This document shows positions 45,251 through 55,039 of a DNA stretch of 64,000 bases, piece after piece; position 1 is the first letter of the stretch; each line of letters opens with the position of its first letter. The translations under genes and the position numbers were made by a program. This DNA comes from Alteriqipengyuania bathyomarina_B (lineage in GTDB: Bacteria > Pseudomonadota > Alphaproteobacteria > Sphingomonadales > Sphingomonadaceae): the NCBI RefSeq assembly GCF_038594605.1, contig NZ_JBCFZM010000001.1, positions 496,001 through 560,000 on the forward strand, given 5' to 3'. Under the pieces are notes generated by a model. That model ran no database searches. It was not told the DNA's origin and was given only the letters and a program-made list of their open reading frames with translations.

Positions 45251-45420
45251 TTGGATTTTGCCTTGCACAGTGAGTGCCGCCAGACCCGCACTGTTCGCGC
45301 CGATCGTGGTCGAAGCACTGCTTTTTCTTCGGATGCCGACCCCTAACGACAAAGACGGCCATTGGGCAATGCCCCGCCACGCTTCCGACATTCGCGGGGG
45401 CGAGCGGGGCGTTCGTTTTC

Positions 45421-45993
45421 CTACTTACCCAGCTCGTCGAGCTTTTTCTGCATCGCGGCCATCTGATCGCGCATGCTCGCAAGCTCCTGCGCGGTGTCGT
45501 CAGACTTGCCCTCGGCGGTGCGGCCGCTGGTGCTGGTCGGTGCCCCCTGCCCGGTGAACGCGGTGGTCGCCGCGCGCATCATCGCCAGGTTGGTTTCGGC
45601 CATCTTGGCGAAAGGATTGCCTGCCATCCCGCTCTTCCACGCTTCGGCGATCTTCTCCTGATTGGCGCGGAAATTCGCCATGCTCGCTTCGAGGTAGCTC
45701 GGCATCATCGACTGCATCGAATTGCCGTACATCGAGATGAGGTCGCGCAAGAAGCTGACCGGGAGCATCTGCTCGCCATGCGCCTCTTCCTCGACGATGA
45801 TCTGGGTCAGGATGGCATGGGTGATGTCATCACCGCTTTTCGCATCGACGACCGTGAAATCCAGCCCCTCGCGCGTCATCTTCGCGAGATCATCGAGCGT
45901 GATGTAGCTTGACGTGTGGGTGTTGTAGAGGCGCCGGTTGGCGTATTTCTTGATGACGATGGGTTCGCCATCCACGTGTTTCTTACTGGCCAT
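45421..45993 (-). CDS. phaR: Polyhydroxyalkanoate synthesis repressor PhaR
   Basis: A 190-residue regulator with the PHB_acc_N DNA-binding domain at the start (IKKYANRRLYNTHTSSYITLDDL) and the PHB_acc central region (VDAKSGDDITHAILTQIIVEEEAHG). It senses PHA granules and represses phasin genes; no PHA synthesis genes are in the window. It lies 20 bases after alr on the same strand, the end of the radA-to-phaR block. Confidence 0.94.
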   Translation of the reverse strand: MASKKHVDGEPIVIKKYANRRLYNTHTSSYITLDDLAKMTREGLDFTVVDAKSGDDITHAILTQIIVEEEAHGEQMLPVSFLRDLISMYGNSMQSMMPSYLEASMANFRANQEKIAEAWKSGMAGNPFAKMAETNLAMMRAATTAFTGQGAPTSTSGRTAEGKSDDTAQELASMRDQMAAMQKKLDELGK

Positions 45994-46013
45994 GGGGGTC
46001 GTGCGGCTCCGGA

Positions 46014-47117
46014 TTAATGCTGCGCAGCATCATCCTTAGCATTCGCAGCATCCTCTGCGCAATCCAGCGCGATACTCCGTTCGAAGCGGTGGCCCAGCCC
46101 GGTCAGCAACTCGTATTGCGAAAGTCCGGAATGCTGCGCCGCATCGGGCAGGTAATAGGGCACGTCGAGCCAGTCGCCGACCCCGGCTTCGGGCGCCTCC
46201 GCCAGATCGACCACCACCATGTCCATCGAGACCTTGCCGAGCAGCGGGAGCGGGCGGCCCTTGTGGCGGAAATAGCCGCGCGCGCCCCAGCTGCGCAGGA
46301 ATCCGTCCGCATAGCCGAGCGAGACCGTGCCGACGCGCATCGGCGCGGGCGCAGTGAATTCCCGATTATAGCCCACCGCGTCGCCTGCCTTGAGTTCGCG
46401 GACATGGATGATCGCAGCCTGCGGATAGGCGACCTGGCGTATGTGCCCGGCCAGGCCGGCGGACGGCACACCGCCATAAAGTGCAAGGCCCGGGCGGGTA
46501 AGATCGCACTGGAAATCCGCGCCCAGCGCGATGCCGGCGCTGTTGGCAATGCTTGTCTCGCGATGCGAAACCATCGCCCGCGCCGCGCGGAAGGCGGCGA
46601 GCTGTGCCGCGTTGGCGGGCGAATCCTCATCGGCGGAAGACAGGTGCGACATCAGCACCTGGACGTCCAGTTTCGCCACGCTCGCGTCGTCCAGTTCGGA
46701 CGGTGTCAGGCCGAGCCGGTGGATCCCGGTATCGACCATCAGGTGGCAGGCGCCGCCGCCCGCCTCACTCCACAACCGCGCCTGGTGAAGCGAGTTGATG
46801 ACCGGCCGCACGCCGAGCGCCTTGGCGTAGTGCGCCTCCTGCGCGTTAATCGGCCCGTGGAGCACGCCCACCTGCGAAGGCGGCACGTGGTCGAGCAGTG
46901 GAGCAACCTCGCTCCAATGCGCGACGAAGAAATCGCGCGCGCCCGCCTCGACCAGCGCGGGAACGCACAGGTCCACGCCGAGGCCGTAGCAGTTCGCCTT
47001 CACTGCCGCCCCCGCCCGCGCGCTGCCCGACAGCGTGTCGAGCGCGCGCCAGTTCGCGGCGAGCGCGTGGGTGTCGATGGTAAGGCGAAGCGTCGGTGGT
47101 GGAGGTTGCGTAGTCAC
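46014..47117 (-). CDS. alr: Alanine racemase
   Basis: PLP enzyme interconverting L- and D-alanine for peptidoglycan. The 367 residues have the PLP lysine Lys40 in AAVKANCYGLG, the catalytic tyrosine Tyr250 in VGYNREF, and SLGYADGF. Lys/Tyr spacing and motifs are normal for the fold type III family. Start overlaps the transporter stop by ATGA. Confidence 0.94.
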   Translation of the reverse strand: MTTQPPPPTLRLTIDTHALAANWRALDTLSGSARAGAAVKANCYGLGVDLCVPALVEAGARDFFVAHWSEVAPLLDHVPPSQVGVLHGPINAQEAHYAKALGVRPVINSLHQARLWSEAGGGACHLMVDTGIHRLGLTPSELDDASVAKLDVQVLMSHLSSADEDSPANAAQLAAFRAARAMVSHRETSIANSAGIALGADFQCDLTRPGLALYGGVPSAGLAGHIRQVAYPQAAIIHVRELKAGDAVGYNREFTAPAPMRVGTVSLGYADGFLRSWGARGYFRHKGRPLPLLGKVSMDMVVVDLAEAPEAGVGDWLDVPYYLPDAAQHSGLSQYELLTGLGHRFERSIALDCAEDAANAKDDAAQH

Positions 47118-48748
47118 CGTTCCTCAAAATCACGTGGTGGCCCGCCGGGCAAGCCAAACCATGCGACGACGACGCCGAAAGCGACCACGATCCACGTATA
47201 CCACAGGCCTGCGTAGATATCCCCGCTGCGCGCCACGATGATCCCCGCGATCAGCGGCAGGAAACCGCCGAGATAGCCCGCGCCGATATGATAGGGGATC
47301 GACATCGAGGAATAGCGGATCCTGGGCGGAAACATCTCCGACAGCAAAGCCGCGACCGACCCGTAGGTGAGCGCGGACAGCATCCCCATCACCAGCAGCA
47401 GCGCCACGATCCCGATGATGTTGCCCATCGGCGGGGTCTGCACGGAGAAATCGAACCCGCGCTGGGTCAGCGACGCGCGGACGCCTTCGCGCAATGCGGC
47501 CCCATCATCGAACCACGCACCGGGCAGCGAAACGGCCTCGCCGCCCACGGTCACTCCAGGCCGCTCGCCATCGCGCAGGTCGTAGCGCACGCCGCTGGAA
47601 GTCAGCGTGTCGAGCAGTTTGCCGCAATCGCTCTGTTCGCGCCCGAACAGTTCGGCAAAGGGATCAGGCGTGCAGTCCTGCCCGGTCACGACCACCGGCG
47701 TACGCTCCGCGGCCTCGGCAAGCCCCGGATTGGCGAGCTGGCCCATCCCCCAGAACACCGGGAACAGCAGGATCAGCGCAAGTCCCCCGCCCAGAATGAT
47801 CGGTGCCTTGCGCCCGATCCGGTCGGACCAGCGGCCGACGACAATATAAAAGCTCATCGCGATCAGCCCGGCGACGAGCAGCATCCATTCGACTACCCCC
47901 TCGTCCACCCGCATCGGCCCGCGCAGGAACGACAGGCCGCTGAAAAACGCGGTGTACCAGATCGTCGTCAGCACGCCGGTAATGCCGAACAGCGCGACGA
48001 AGATGCGCCGCTTGTTACCGGGGAAAGTGAAGCTCTCGACGAAGGGGTTACTGGCAGTCTCGCCCGCCGCCTTCATCGCCTGGAACACCGGGCTTTCGGA
48101 TAGTTTGAGCCGCATCCACAGCGAAATGGCCAGCAGGATGATCGACAGCAGGAACGGCACGCGCCAGCCCCATGCGGCGAAGTCTTCGGGCGGGATCAGT
48201 GCGCGGCAGGTCAGCACGACCGCGATCGAGAGAACGAAGCCGCCGACGACACTCGCCTGGATGAAGCTGGTGTAGAAGCCGCGCTTCTCGGGCGGCGCAT
48301 GCTCGGCGACATAGATCGCCGCGCCGCCGTATTCTCCGCCGAGTGCGAGGCCCTGCAGGATGCGAAAGCCGATGACGATGATCGGTGCGGCAAGGCCGAT
48401 TGTGGCGGCATCGGGGATAAGGCCGACCCCTGCGGTGGCGACACCCATCAGCGTGACCGTGACGAGGAAGGTGTACTTGCGACCCAACCTGTCTCCCAGG
48501 AAGCCGAACAGGATCGCGCCGAGCGGCCGGAAACCGAAACCGACGGCGAACCCGGCCCAAACCAGCAGGATCTGCAGCGTCTCGTTCCCGCTGGGGAAGA
48601 ACGCCGCGCCGATCAGCCCGGCAAGGGTCCCGTAGATGAAGAAATCGTACCATTCGAAGATCGTGCCCGCAGAGCTTGCGGCGATAACCAGACGGATTTC
48701 CTTTTCCGTCGGTTCACGGTGAGTGGCGGCGACGTCGGACGCGCTCAT
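47114..48748 (-). CDS. MHS-family MFS transporter with periplasmic insert
   Basis: A 544-residue major facilitator of the metabolite:H+ symporter (proline/betaine, dicarboxylate) group, with GTIFEWYDFFIYG and GDRLGRKYTF in the N half and GRWSDRIGRKAPII in the C half. Between helices 9/10 and the last pair (about 337-440) it has a roughly 100-residue hydrophilic insert with Cys359 and Cys375, which would lie in the periplasm if topology is standard. Substrate unknown. ATG 48748 is preceded by GGAGGGGG about 10 bases upstream. Coupled to alr by a four-base overlap. Confidence 0.9.
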   Translation of the reverse strand: MSASDVAATHREPTEKEIRLVIAASSAGTIFEWYDFFIYGTLAGLIGAAFFPSGNETLQILLVWAGFAVGFGFRPLGAILFGFLGDRLGRKYTFLVTVTLMGVATAGVGLIPDAATIGLAAPIIVIGFRILQGLALGGEYGGAAIYVAEHAPPEKRGFYTSFIQASVVGGFVLSIAVVLTCRALIPPEDFAAWGWRVPFLLSIILLAISLWMRLKLSESPVFQAMKAAGETASNPFVESFTFPGNKRRIFVALFGITGVLTTIWYTAFFSGLSFLRGPMRVDEGVVEWMLLVAGLIAMSFYIVVGRWSDRIGRKAPIILGGGLALILLFPVFWGMGQLANPGLAEAAERTPVVVTGQDCTPDPFAELFGREQSDCGKLLDTLTSSGVRYDLRDGERPGVTVGGEAVSLPGAWFDDGAALREGVRASLTQRGFDFSVQTPPMGNIIGIVALLLVMGMLSALTYGSVAALLSEMFPPRIRYSSMSIPYHIGAGYLGGFLPLIAGIIVARSGDIYAGLWYTWIVVAFGVVVAWFGLPGGPPRDFEER

Positions 48749-48782
48749 CGATCGATTTTCCCCCTCCGGTTTTTTGCGCAAT

Positions 48783-49220
48783 CTAGCGCGGCGCTGCCTC
48801 CTTGCAAAGCGCCTCGACCGCGGCTTTCCAGGGGAGGAGAATGGCACCGTGGCGCGCGGGATAGCCGCTTGCCGGAGTCAGTATCGCAATGCCGGGCCAG
48901 CGAGGCGTATCGCCTCTGTTTTTGGCCTCGCCCGCCAGCCAGGTCTCGATCTCGCCGAGCGCGGCGAGCATCTCTTCGGGCCCGCGCCCGCGTGCCTCGC
49001 GCGCGAAGATCGCGGCGGCGGACTGCCCGATGGCGCAGGCGGACACCTGCATGCCGAGCGCATCGACCCGGCCCGCATCGTCCAGCGCCAGGTCGAGCGT
49101 CAGGGTGCCGCCGCAGGTGCGCGAGCGGACTTCCGCGCTGACATCGGGCGCGCCGAGGCGCGGATGGTCCGCAAGTTCGACCGCGAGGGCGAGGATTTCG
49201 GGTGTGTAGAGCTTGGTCAC
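48783..49220 (-). CDS. NifU/IscU-like iron-sulfur cluster scaffold protein
   Basis: A 145-residue protein of the NifU_N/IscU-like group, with cysteines in RTCGG (Cys36), SACAIGQSAA (Cys62) and EALCKEA (Cys138), the three-Cys pattern of Fe-S scaffolds. The usual Asp next to the first cysteine is Gly. In alphaproteobacteria such genes occur in Fe-S assembly neighbourhoods. It lies 10 bases after cvpA on the same strand. Confidence 0.88.
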   Translation of the reverse strand: MTKLYTPEILALAVELADHPRLGAPDVSAEVRSRTCGGTLTLDLALDDAGRVDALGMQVSACAIGQSAAAIFAREARGRGPEEMLAALGEIETWLAGEAKNRGDTPRWPGIAILTPASGYPARHGAILLPWKAAVEALCKEAAPR

Positions 49221-49230
49221 GCGATCGGAG

Positions 49231-49794
49231 CTATTCGGATGCCGACTCGCTGGTCACGGCGCGCGTCTCGTCATCCTGTTGCTCGCCTTCCTCGGCGCGC
49301 AGGGCAGCCCGGCGATCGCGGATGAAGGAGACCATCTGCTCGCTCCCGGCATTGATCGAGGGGTAGGTCCGCGCGGTCACGATCCAGCTCGGTCGTCCTT
49401 CGTAGCCCCACACCGTATCGTAACCGAGCACAAGCAGCGAAAAGCCGATCACCGCGATGATCGCGCCCTTGATCGCGCCGAAGCCGAAACCGAGTACCCG
49501 GTCGAGCGGGCCGAGCAGCGATTCGCGCGCCTTGCCGCCGACCAGCGAAGCGATCAGTTTCATCGCCGCGTAGGGAATCAACAGGAGTAGCGCGAAGGCG
49601 AGGATCGCGGAGGTCGTCTGCGTGCCGAAGCGCGGTTCGATGAATTGCTGCAGCGGCGTGTGCAGGTTCTGGATCGCCAGAATCACGAGAATCCACGCGG
49701 CGAGCGAAAGCACTTCCTGCACGAAACCGCGCATGAAGCCGCCCGCCGCCGCCACGGCGACGATCAGCAGGACAATGATGTCGAACCCAGTCAT
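49231..49794 (-). CDS. cvpA: CvpA-family membrane protein
   Basis: A 187-residue protein with four membrane helices (about 4-21, 29-46, 63-83, 103-123) and conserved GFMRGFVQEVLSLAAWI and GFGFGAIKGAIIAV, the CvpA signature. The family affects colicin V export and envelope integrity; the exact role is unknown. Its C-terminal tail is charged and cytosolic-looking. It follows radA by 25 bases. Confidence 0.92.
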   Translation of the reverse strand: MTGFDIIVLLIVAVAAAGGFMRGFVQEVLSLAAWILVILAIQNLHTPLQQFIEPRFGTQTTSAILAFALLLLIPYAAMKLIASLVGGKARESLLGPLDRVLGFGFGAIKGAIIAVIGFSLLVLGYDTVWGYEGRPSWIVTARTYPSINAGSEQMVSFIRDRRAALRAEEGEQQDDETRAVTSESASE

Positions 49795-49819
49795 TGGCGC
49801 GTTCGTACCTCAGTTTTGC

Positions 49820-51181
49820 CTATCGCATCACGCGATCCACCAGCTGCGCGAGATGCCTAAATCCACCGAATTGAATGCCTGGTGAAGCTTTTTCTTCCCT
49901 TATCGGGCCATGCGCACTTTCGAAACCGAGCTTTGCCGCCTCGCGCAGGCGCAGCCCGGAATGGGCCACCGGTCGAATTTCTCCTGCCAGCGAAACCTCG
50001 CCGAACCAGACCGAGCGATCGGGCAGCGCTCGGTCGGCCAGCGCCGAGACGAGCGCGGCGGCCACCGCAAGATCCGCCGCCGGGTCCGCCAGCCGGTATC
50101 CGCCCGCGACGTTGAGATAGACCTCCGCCGCGCTGAAATTGAGCCCGCAGCGCGATTCGAGCACCGCGAGCAGCATCGCGAGGCGGCCACTATCCCACCC
50201 CACCACCGCGCGGCGCGGGGTCGCGCCCGATTGCAGCTTCACGATCAGCGCCTGGATCTCGACCAGCACGGGGCGCGTGCCCTCCATCGCCGGGAACACC
50301 GCACTGCCGGCCAGCGGCGCGTCGCGCCCGGAGAGGAACAGCATGGACGGGTTCTCGACTTCCTCCAGACCCTCCTGCGCCATCGCGAACACGCCGATCT
50401 CGTCGACCGCGCCGTAGCGGTTCTTGAGCGCGCGCAGGATGCGGTACTGGTGGCTGCGTTCGCCCTCGAAGCTCATCACCACGTCGACCATGTGTTCGAG
50501 CACGCGCGGCCCCGCGATGTTGCCGTCCTTCGTGACATGGCCGACCAGCACCAGCGCGGTGCCCTGTTCCTTGGCATAACGGATCAGCTCGAAGGCGCAG
50601 CCGCGCACCTGGCTGACCGTGCCGGGCGCCCCTTCGATCGTGTCGGAATACATCGTCTGGATCGAATCGACGACCAGCAGGTCGGGCGGATCGCCCGCGC
50701 CCAGCGTGGTCAGGATGTCGCGCACGTTGGTGCTGGAGGCGAGGCGCACCGGTGCGTCGGCCAGCCCCAGCCGCTCGGCCCGCAGGCGCACCTGGGCGGA
50801 GGCTTCCTCGCCGCTGACATAGACGACATCGGCCCCGCGCCGCGCCACCGCCCCCGCGGTCTGCAGCAGCAGAGTCGACTTGCCAATGCCGGGATCGCCG
50901 CCGATCAGGATCGCCGCGCCGGGCACCAGCCCGCCGCCCAGCGCGCGGTCGAATTCCTTGAGGCCCGTCGTCTCGCGCTGCGGCGGCTCCACCGCGTCGG
51001 ACAGCGAGACGAATTCCAGCCGCCGTCCCCCGCCCGAAAGATCATGCTTCTGGCTGAACACGGTCGCAGGCGCATCCTCGACCAGCGTGTTCCATTCCGA
51101 ACAGTCTGCACACTGCCCCTGCCAGCGCGACGAGACCGATCCGCAATTCTGGCAGACGTAACGTTTCTTGGGCTTTGCCAT
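49820..51181 (-). CDS. radA: DNA repair protein RadA
   Basis: Branch-migration protein paralogous to RecA/Lon-S16. 453 residues: four-Cys zinc finger (Cys10, 13, 24, 27), Walker A GGDPGIGKST (94-103), the RadA KNRFG motif as KNRYG near 253-257, and a C-terminal Lon-like domain with SLAGEIRPV. AAGGAG precedes ATG 51181. It heads the radA-cvpA-scaffold-transporter-alr-phaR run, and is divergent from the patatin gene. Confidence 0.96.
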   Translation of the reverse strand: MAKPKKRYVCQNCGSVSSRWQGQCADCSEWNTLVEDAPATVFSQKHDLSGGGRRLEFVSLSDAVEPPQRETTGLKEFDRALGGGLVPGAAILIGGDPGIGKSTLLLQTAGAVARRGADVVYVSGEEASAQVRLRAERLGLADAPVRLASSTNVRDILTTLGAGDPPDLLVVDSIQTMYSDTIEGAPGTVSQVRGCAFELIRYAKEQGTALVLVGHVTKDGNIAGPRVLEHMVDVVMSFEGERSHQYRILRALKNRYGAVDEIGVFAMAQEGLEEVENPSMLFLSGRDAPLAGSAVFPAMEGTRPVLVEIQALIVKLQSGATPRRAVVGWDSGRLAMLLAVLESRCGLNFSAAEVYLNVAGGYRLADPAADLAVAAALVSALADRALPDRSVWFGEVSLAGEIRPVAHSGLRLREAAKLGFESAHGPIREEKASPGIQFGGFRHLAQLVDRVMR

Positions 51182-51267
51182 GCCTTCTCCTTAAGGCGGG
51201 GAGTTAGGTGGAACATTTGCGGAACGCAAGTTGCTTTCCCACCGCTTCCACCGCTAGGCATGCGGGC

Positions 51268-53589
51268 ATGCGCCAGAAGGAATTGAGGATCGGCTTGGTC
51301 TGCTACGGCGGGGTCAGCCTTGCGGTGTACATGCACGGCGTGACCAAGGAGGTGTGGAACCTCGCCCGGGCGAGCCGCGCCTTCCATTCCGAAGCGCCCG
51401 CGATGGGCGGCGTGGCGGGTGCCTATCGCGACGTGTTCGACATGCTCGCCGACGAGCACGATCTGCGCCTGCGCGTGCTGCCCGATATTCTCAGCGGGGC
51501 GAGCGCGGGTGGGATCAATGCGGTGTTCCTCGCGCAGGCGATCTTTTCGGGCCGCTCGCTGGAACCGCTCACGACGATGTGGCTCGAGAATGCAGACATC
51601 GACAAGCTGACCGCCGAAGACGCTCGCATGGGCTGGCGCTTCGCCAAGGTCTGGGCGCAGCCGCTGGCGAATTTTGTGCTGCGGCGGCCCGGCAACCTCG
51701 TGTCCGAAAGCGTCGCGCCCGAAACCCGCGCCGAAGTGCGCGAGAAGGTCTCGAAGCTGATGCGCGGGCGCTGGTTCCAGCCGCCATTCTCGGGCGAGAC
51801 CATGTCGGCGATGCTGATCGAAGCGCTGGAGGCGATGGACGGCGCGCTGGCCGACGGACCGCTGCTGCCGCCGGGCCACCCGCTCGACCTCTATGTACCG
51901 ACCACCGATTTCCACGGCTATCTCTCCACGCTGCGGCTCAACAGCCCGCCGGTGGTGCAGGAGAGTGAGCATCGCATGCCGATCGGCTTCACCGCCAAGA
52001 CGCCCGAGGTATCCGGCGCCTGGCTGGCCGACCCGCTGGAGCTGACGCTCGCGGCGCGCGCCACCGCCAGTTTCCCCGGCGCGTTCCCGCCGCTGCAGGT
52101 GGGCGAGATCGACGCGTTGGCCGACACGCACGAGCGCGACTGGAGCAATCGCGAGGCCTTCCTGCGGCGGATCATGCCTGCCCATTTCGAAGCCGGCAGG
52201 GTCGATGGCGTCTCGTTGATCGACGGATCGGTGCTGGTGAATCGCCCCTTCGAAGGCGCGATCGACGCGCTGCGCGGGCGCCCCGCGGTACGCGAGGTGG
52301 AGCGGCGCTTTGCCTATATCGACCCCCGGCCCGATCGCTATCAACGCGACGAAGACCGGATGCGCGCGAAGGTCGGGTTCTTCGAGAACATCTTCGGCTC
52401 GCTCTCCACCCTCCCCCGCGAACAGCCGATCCGCGACAATCTGGAAGCCATCGCCGAACAGTCGCGTCATGCAGCGCGGCTGCAATCGATGATCGCCGAA
52501 TTGCGTCCCCAGGTGGAAGGTGCAGTCGAGAAACTGTTCGACCGGACGGTGTTCTTCGATCGGCCCACGCCCAGGCGGCTCGCCAACTGGCGGGGCAAGG
52601 CGCAGCATGCGGCCGCGGAACAGGCGGGTTATACCTTCGCGGGCTATGCCGAGCTCAAGTTCATCGGCATCGTCGAGCGTCTGGCCGATCTGGTGAAGCG
52701 GGCTGCCCCCAAGGAGGCCGAGGCCGACAGACAGCTGATCGCGCTGCGCCTGCGCGACGCTTTACGCGAACGCGGCCTTGAAAGCCTGGTTGGCTCGGGC
52801 AGTGGCGCGAGCAAGGAAGCCATCGAGTTCTTCCGCAGCTTCGATCTTGCCTTTCGCATCCGTCGTCTGCGCCTGCTCGCCCGGCGGACGGCGCGCGACT
52901 GGGAGGCTGACCCCGACATTCCCAACGACGCGCTCGATCGTGCGCGCGAGGCGATCTATTCCATCCTCGCGGAGTATTTCGAGCGTGACGGGCTGACGCC
53001 GATGGATTCCGAATTCGCCGCGATTGCGCGCGAGGCGGTCGCCGATCCGGGCGCAGTGCTCGATTACATTGCCGAAAAGCGCAACCTGATGGAGCTAGAT
53101 ACGCGCTCCGAAGCCGCGCTCGCCAGCGCATTGAGCGACATGCCGCGCGAGCTGCGGCGGCGGATGATGTACGCCTATCTCGGTTTTCCATTCTACGACG
53201 TCGCAACGCTGCCTATCCTCGGCACGCAAGGGATGAACGAGTTCGAGCCGGTCAAGGTCGACCGGATCAGCCCCGAAGATGCGCAGGCGATCCGCGAAGG
53301 CGGAGCCTCGGCGACCTTGCGGGGCATTGAGTTCTACGACTTCGGGGCCTTCTTCAGCCGCGCCTATCGCGAGAACGACTATCTGTGGGGACGCCTGCAC
53401 GGCTGCGAACGGCTGATCGACATCGTGCTGTCGACCAGCGACCGCGCCGTACCGTTCGAACAGCGCCGTGACATCCTGCGCCGCGCCTTTCTCGCGATTA
53501 TCGAGGAAGAGCGAGGGGCGCTCCGCTGTTCGGAAGACCTGCTCGACAATCTGCAAGCCGAGATCGAGTCGCGGGTCGGGGATTCCTGA
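51268..53589 (+). CDS. Patatin-like protein with DUF3376-type C-terminal region
   Basis: A 773-residue acyl hydrolase of the patatin superfamily. The catalytic dyad is visible: Ser79 in LSGASAGGIN and Asp319 in LIDGSVLVN; the N-terminus GLVCYGGVSLAVYMHG forms the oxyanion glycine cluster. The roughly 400-residue C-terminal region after about 370 matches the long bacterial patatin type often annotated with DUF3376; its fold is not recognised by eye. Bacterial relatives act as phospholipases or thioesterases, sometimes on membranes. ATG 51268 begins just before the first beta strand. Confidence 0.9.
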   Translation: MRQKELRIGLVCYGGVSLAVYMHGVTKEVWNLARASRAFHSEAPAMGGVAGAYRDVFDMLADEHDLRLRVLPDILSGASAGGINAVFLAQAIFSGRSLEPLTTMWLENADIDKLTAEDARMGWRFAKVWAQPLANFVLRRPGNLVSESVAPETRAEVREKVSKLMRGRWFQPPFSGETMSAMLIEALEAMDGALADGPLLPPGHPLDLYVPTTDFHGYLSTLRLNSPPVVQESEHRMPIGFTAKTPEVSGAWLADPLELTLAARATASFPGAFPPLQVGEIDALADTHERDWSNREAFLRRIMPAHFEAGRVDGVSLIDGSVLVNRPFEGAIDALRGRPAVREVERRFAYIDPRPDRYQRDEDRMRAKVGFFENIFGSLSTLPREQPIRDNLEAIAEQSRHAARLQSMIAELRPQVEGAVEKLFDRTVFFDRPTPRRLANWRGKAQHAAAEQAGYTFAGYAELKFIGIVERLADLVKRAAPKEAEADRQLIALRLRDALRERGLESLVGSGSGASKEAIEFFRSFDLAFRIRRLRLLARRTARDWEADPDIPNDALDRAREAIYSILAEYFERDGLTPMDSEFAAIAREAVADPGAVLDYIAEKRNLMELDTRSEAALASALSDMPRELRRRMMYAYLGFPFYDVATLPILGTQGMNEFEPVKVDRISPEDAQAIREGGASATLRGIEFYDFGAFFSRAYRENDYLWGRLHGCERLIDIVLSTSDRAVPFEQRRDILRRAFLAIIEEERGALRCSEDLLDNLQAEIESRVGDS

Positions 53590-53720
53590 AGCACCGCCCG
53601 GGGCGCACACGAGTTCGCCGAAAAATCCGCCTAACGGTAATTGTCATCCACCGGCATCGATCGCGGCGATATGTTCGCGGCGAGATCGAGGTGCATCGCA
53701 CCAGCCGGAGAGGTCCCGCC

Positions 53721-55016
53721 ATGAGAAGATATCTGCTTGCCGCCGCCTGTCTCGCCCTTTGCGCTCCGGGCGCAGGTATCGCGCAGGAACCCTTGAACAC
53801 AAGCGAACAGGCGATCGCCGATTTCTTCGCGCAACGCGACGTGAAGCGCAAACAGGTCAGCGCCGAGAACGGCGATCCCTACTCGATGGTGTGGCTGGCC
53901 GACGAGATCCAGAAGCAGAAGGGCGGCGATTGGCTCACCGCGAAGGAGCTCGTGCCCTTCCGCGTGAAGATGTACATGGGCGCGATCCAGGCGGGGTATG
54001 CCCCGGCCTATGATCGCATGGCGAAGATGGTGCTCGAAGGGCGCTTGCCCGAAGGCACGAAGATGGATGCGCTGGATTTCTACCGCCAGGGTGCGAAGCT
54101 TGGCGATATCGACAGCATCATCGGCTACGCTAGGATGGCGCAGGACGATTTCACCTGCTCGATCTGCAGCAAGGGTGACGAGGGCGAATTGCTGCTCTCC
54201 TACGACAACACCGCCGATGGCGAAAAGCGGAGTCTGAAGGAACTCCACGCCGCATCGATGGAGAAGCGAGAAGCGGCAGCAAGGATATATCAGAGGGAGC
54301 GATCCGAGTTCGCGAATACGGCGATCGCCCTGCTTTCCTCCGATGCCGCCGCAGATGATTCCAACGCGCAGGACAGGCTGGCGCGCATCTACCTCAACGG
54401 GATCAAGCGCCCCGCTCTGACGCGGTACGCGACCTATGAGAGCGCCAGCAGGGACTATTTCATTCTCCGCCCGGATACGGCCAAGGCAAAGCCGATCCTG
54501 GAGCGCATGGCGGCGAAGAACGACCGGGCGGCCCTACAACTGCTGGCCGACCTGTACCTCGTCGGAAGCTATGACGGGTTTCCGCAGGATCGTGCCAGGT
54601 TCATCAAATATGCCAGCCAGGCCGCCGACGGGGGCGACATGGCATTCGCGTACAAGCTTGGCCATACGATGGTAGCGGGCCAGCCCTTCGGAACAGATTT
54701 CGATCTAGGCGCCAAGTACCTCTACATGGCGCATCAGGCCGGGCGTGCCGACGCGACGCTGGATCTCGCCTTCATGTTTTCCGAAGGGCGCGGCGTGCCG
54801 CAGAACATGACCACGAGCCTTGCGCTGTTCGAAGAGGCCGCCAATCGCGGCTCAGCGAAAGCCGCCCAGTTCCTCGCCGATTACTGGCGCGAGGGAATGG
54901 GTGGAACGGTCAACCCGCTGAGAGCCAGCGTGTGGCAGAAGAAGGCTGACGAGCTCAAGGCCAACGAACAGCGGGGTTCCGAGACGATGGATCTCCTGAA
55001 GGCTCTTGCAAACTGA
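53721..55016 (+). CDS. Exported Sel1-repeat protein
   Basis: A 431-residue protein with signal peptide (cleavage after GIA near 21) and multiple Sel1-like repeats: GAIQAGYAPAYDRMAKMVLEG, AAKNDRAALQLLADLYLVGSY, HQAGRADATLDLAFMFSEGRG and EAANRGSAKAAQFLADYW. Sel1 repeats are tetratricopeptide-like solenoids for protein binding. GGAGAGG lies upstream of ATG 53721. It converges on dnaJ with 23 bases between. Confidence 0.88.
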   Translation: MRRYLLAAACLALCAPGAGIAQEPLNTSEQAIADFFAQRDVKRKQVSAENGDPYSMVWLADEIQKQKGGDWLTAKELVPFRVKMYMGAIQAGYAPAYDRMAKMVLEGRLPEGTKMDALDFYRQGAKLGDIDSIIGYARMAQDDFTCSICSKGDEGELLLSYDNTADGEKRSLKELHAASMEKREAAARIYQRERSEFANTAIALLSSDAAADDSNAQDRLARIYLNGIKRPALTRYATYESASRDYFILRPDTAKAKPILERMAAKNDRAALQLLADLYLVGSYDGFPQDRARFIKYASQAADGGDMAFAYKLGHTMVAGQPFGTDFDLGAKYLYMAHQAGRADATLDLAFMFSEGRGVPQNMTTSLALFEEAANRGSAKAAQFLADYWREGMGGTVNPLRASVWQKKADELKANEQRGSETMDLLKALAN

Positions 55017-55039
55017 CGACCTCGCAAGCCGACGCAGGT

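Noticed and set aside
45371..45410. GCCCCGC/GCGGGGC inverted repeat downstream of phaR as a terminator
   Set aside because: The loop is 26 bases and there is no U tract on the minus strand; too weak to list.
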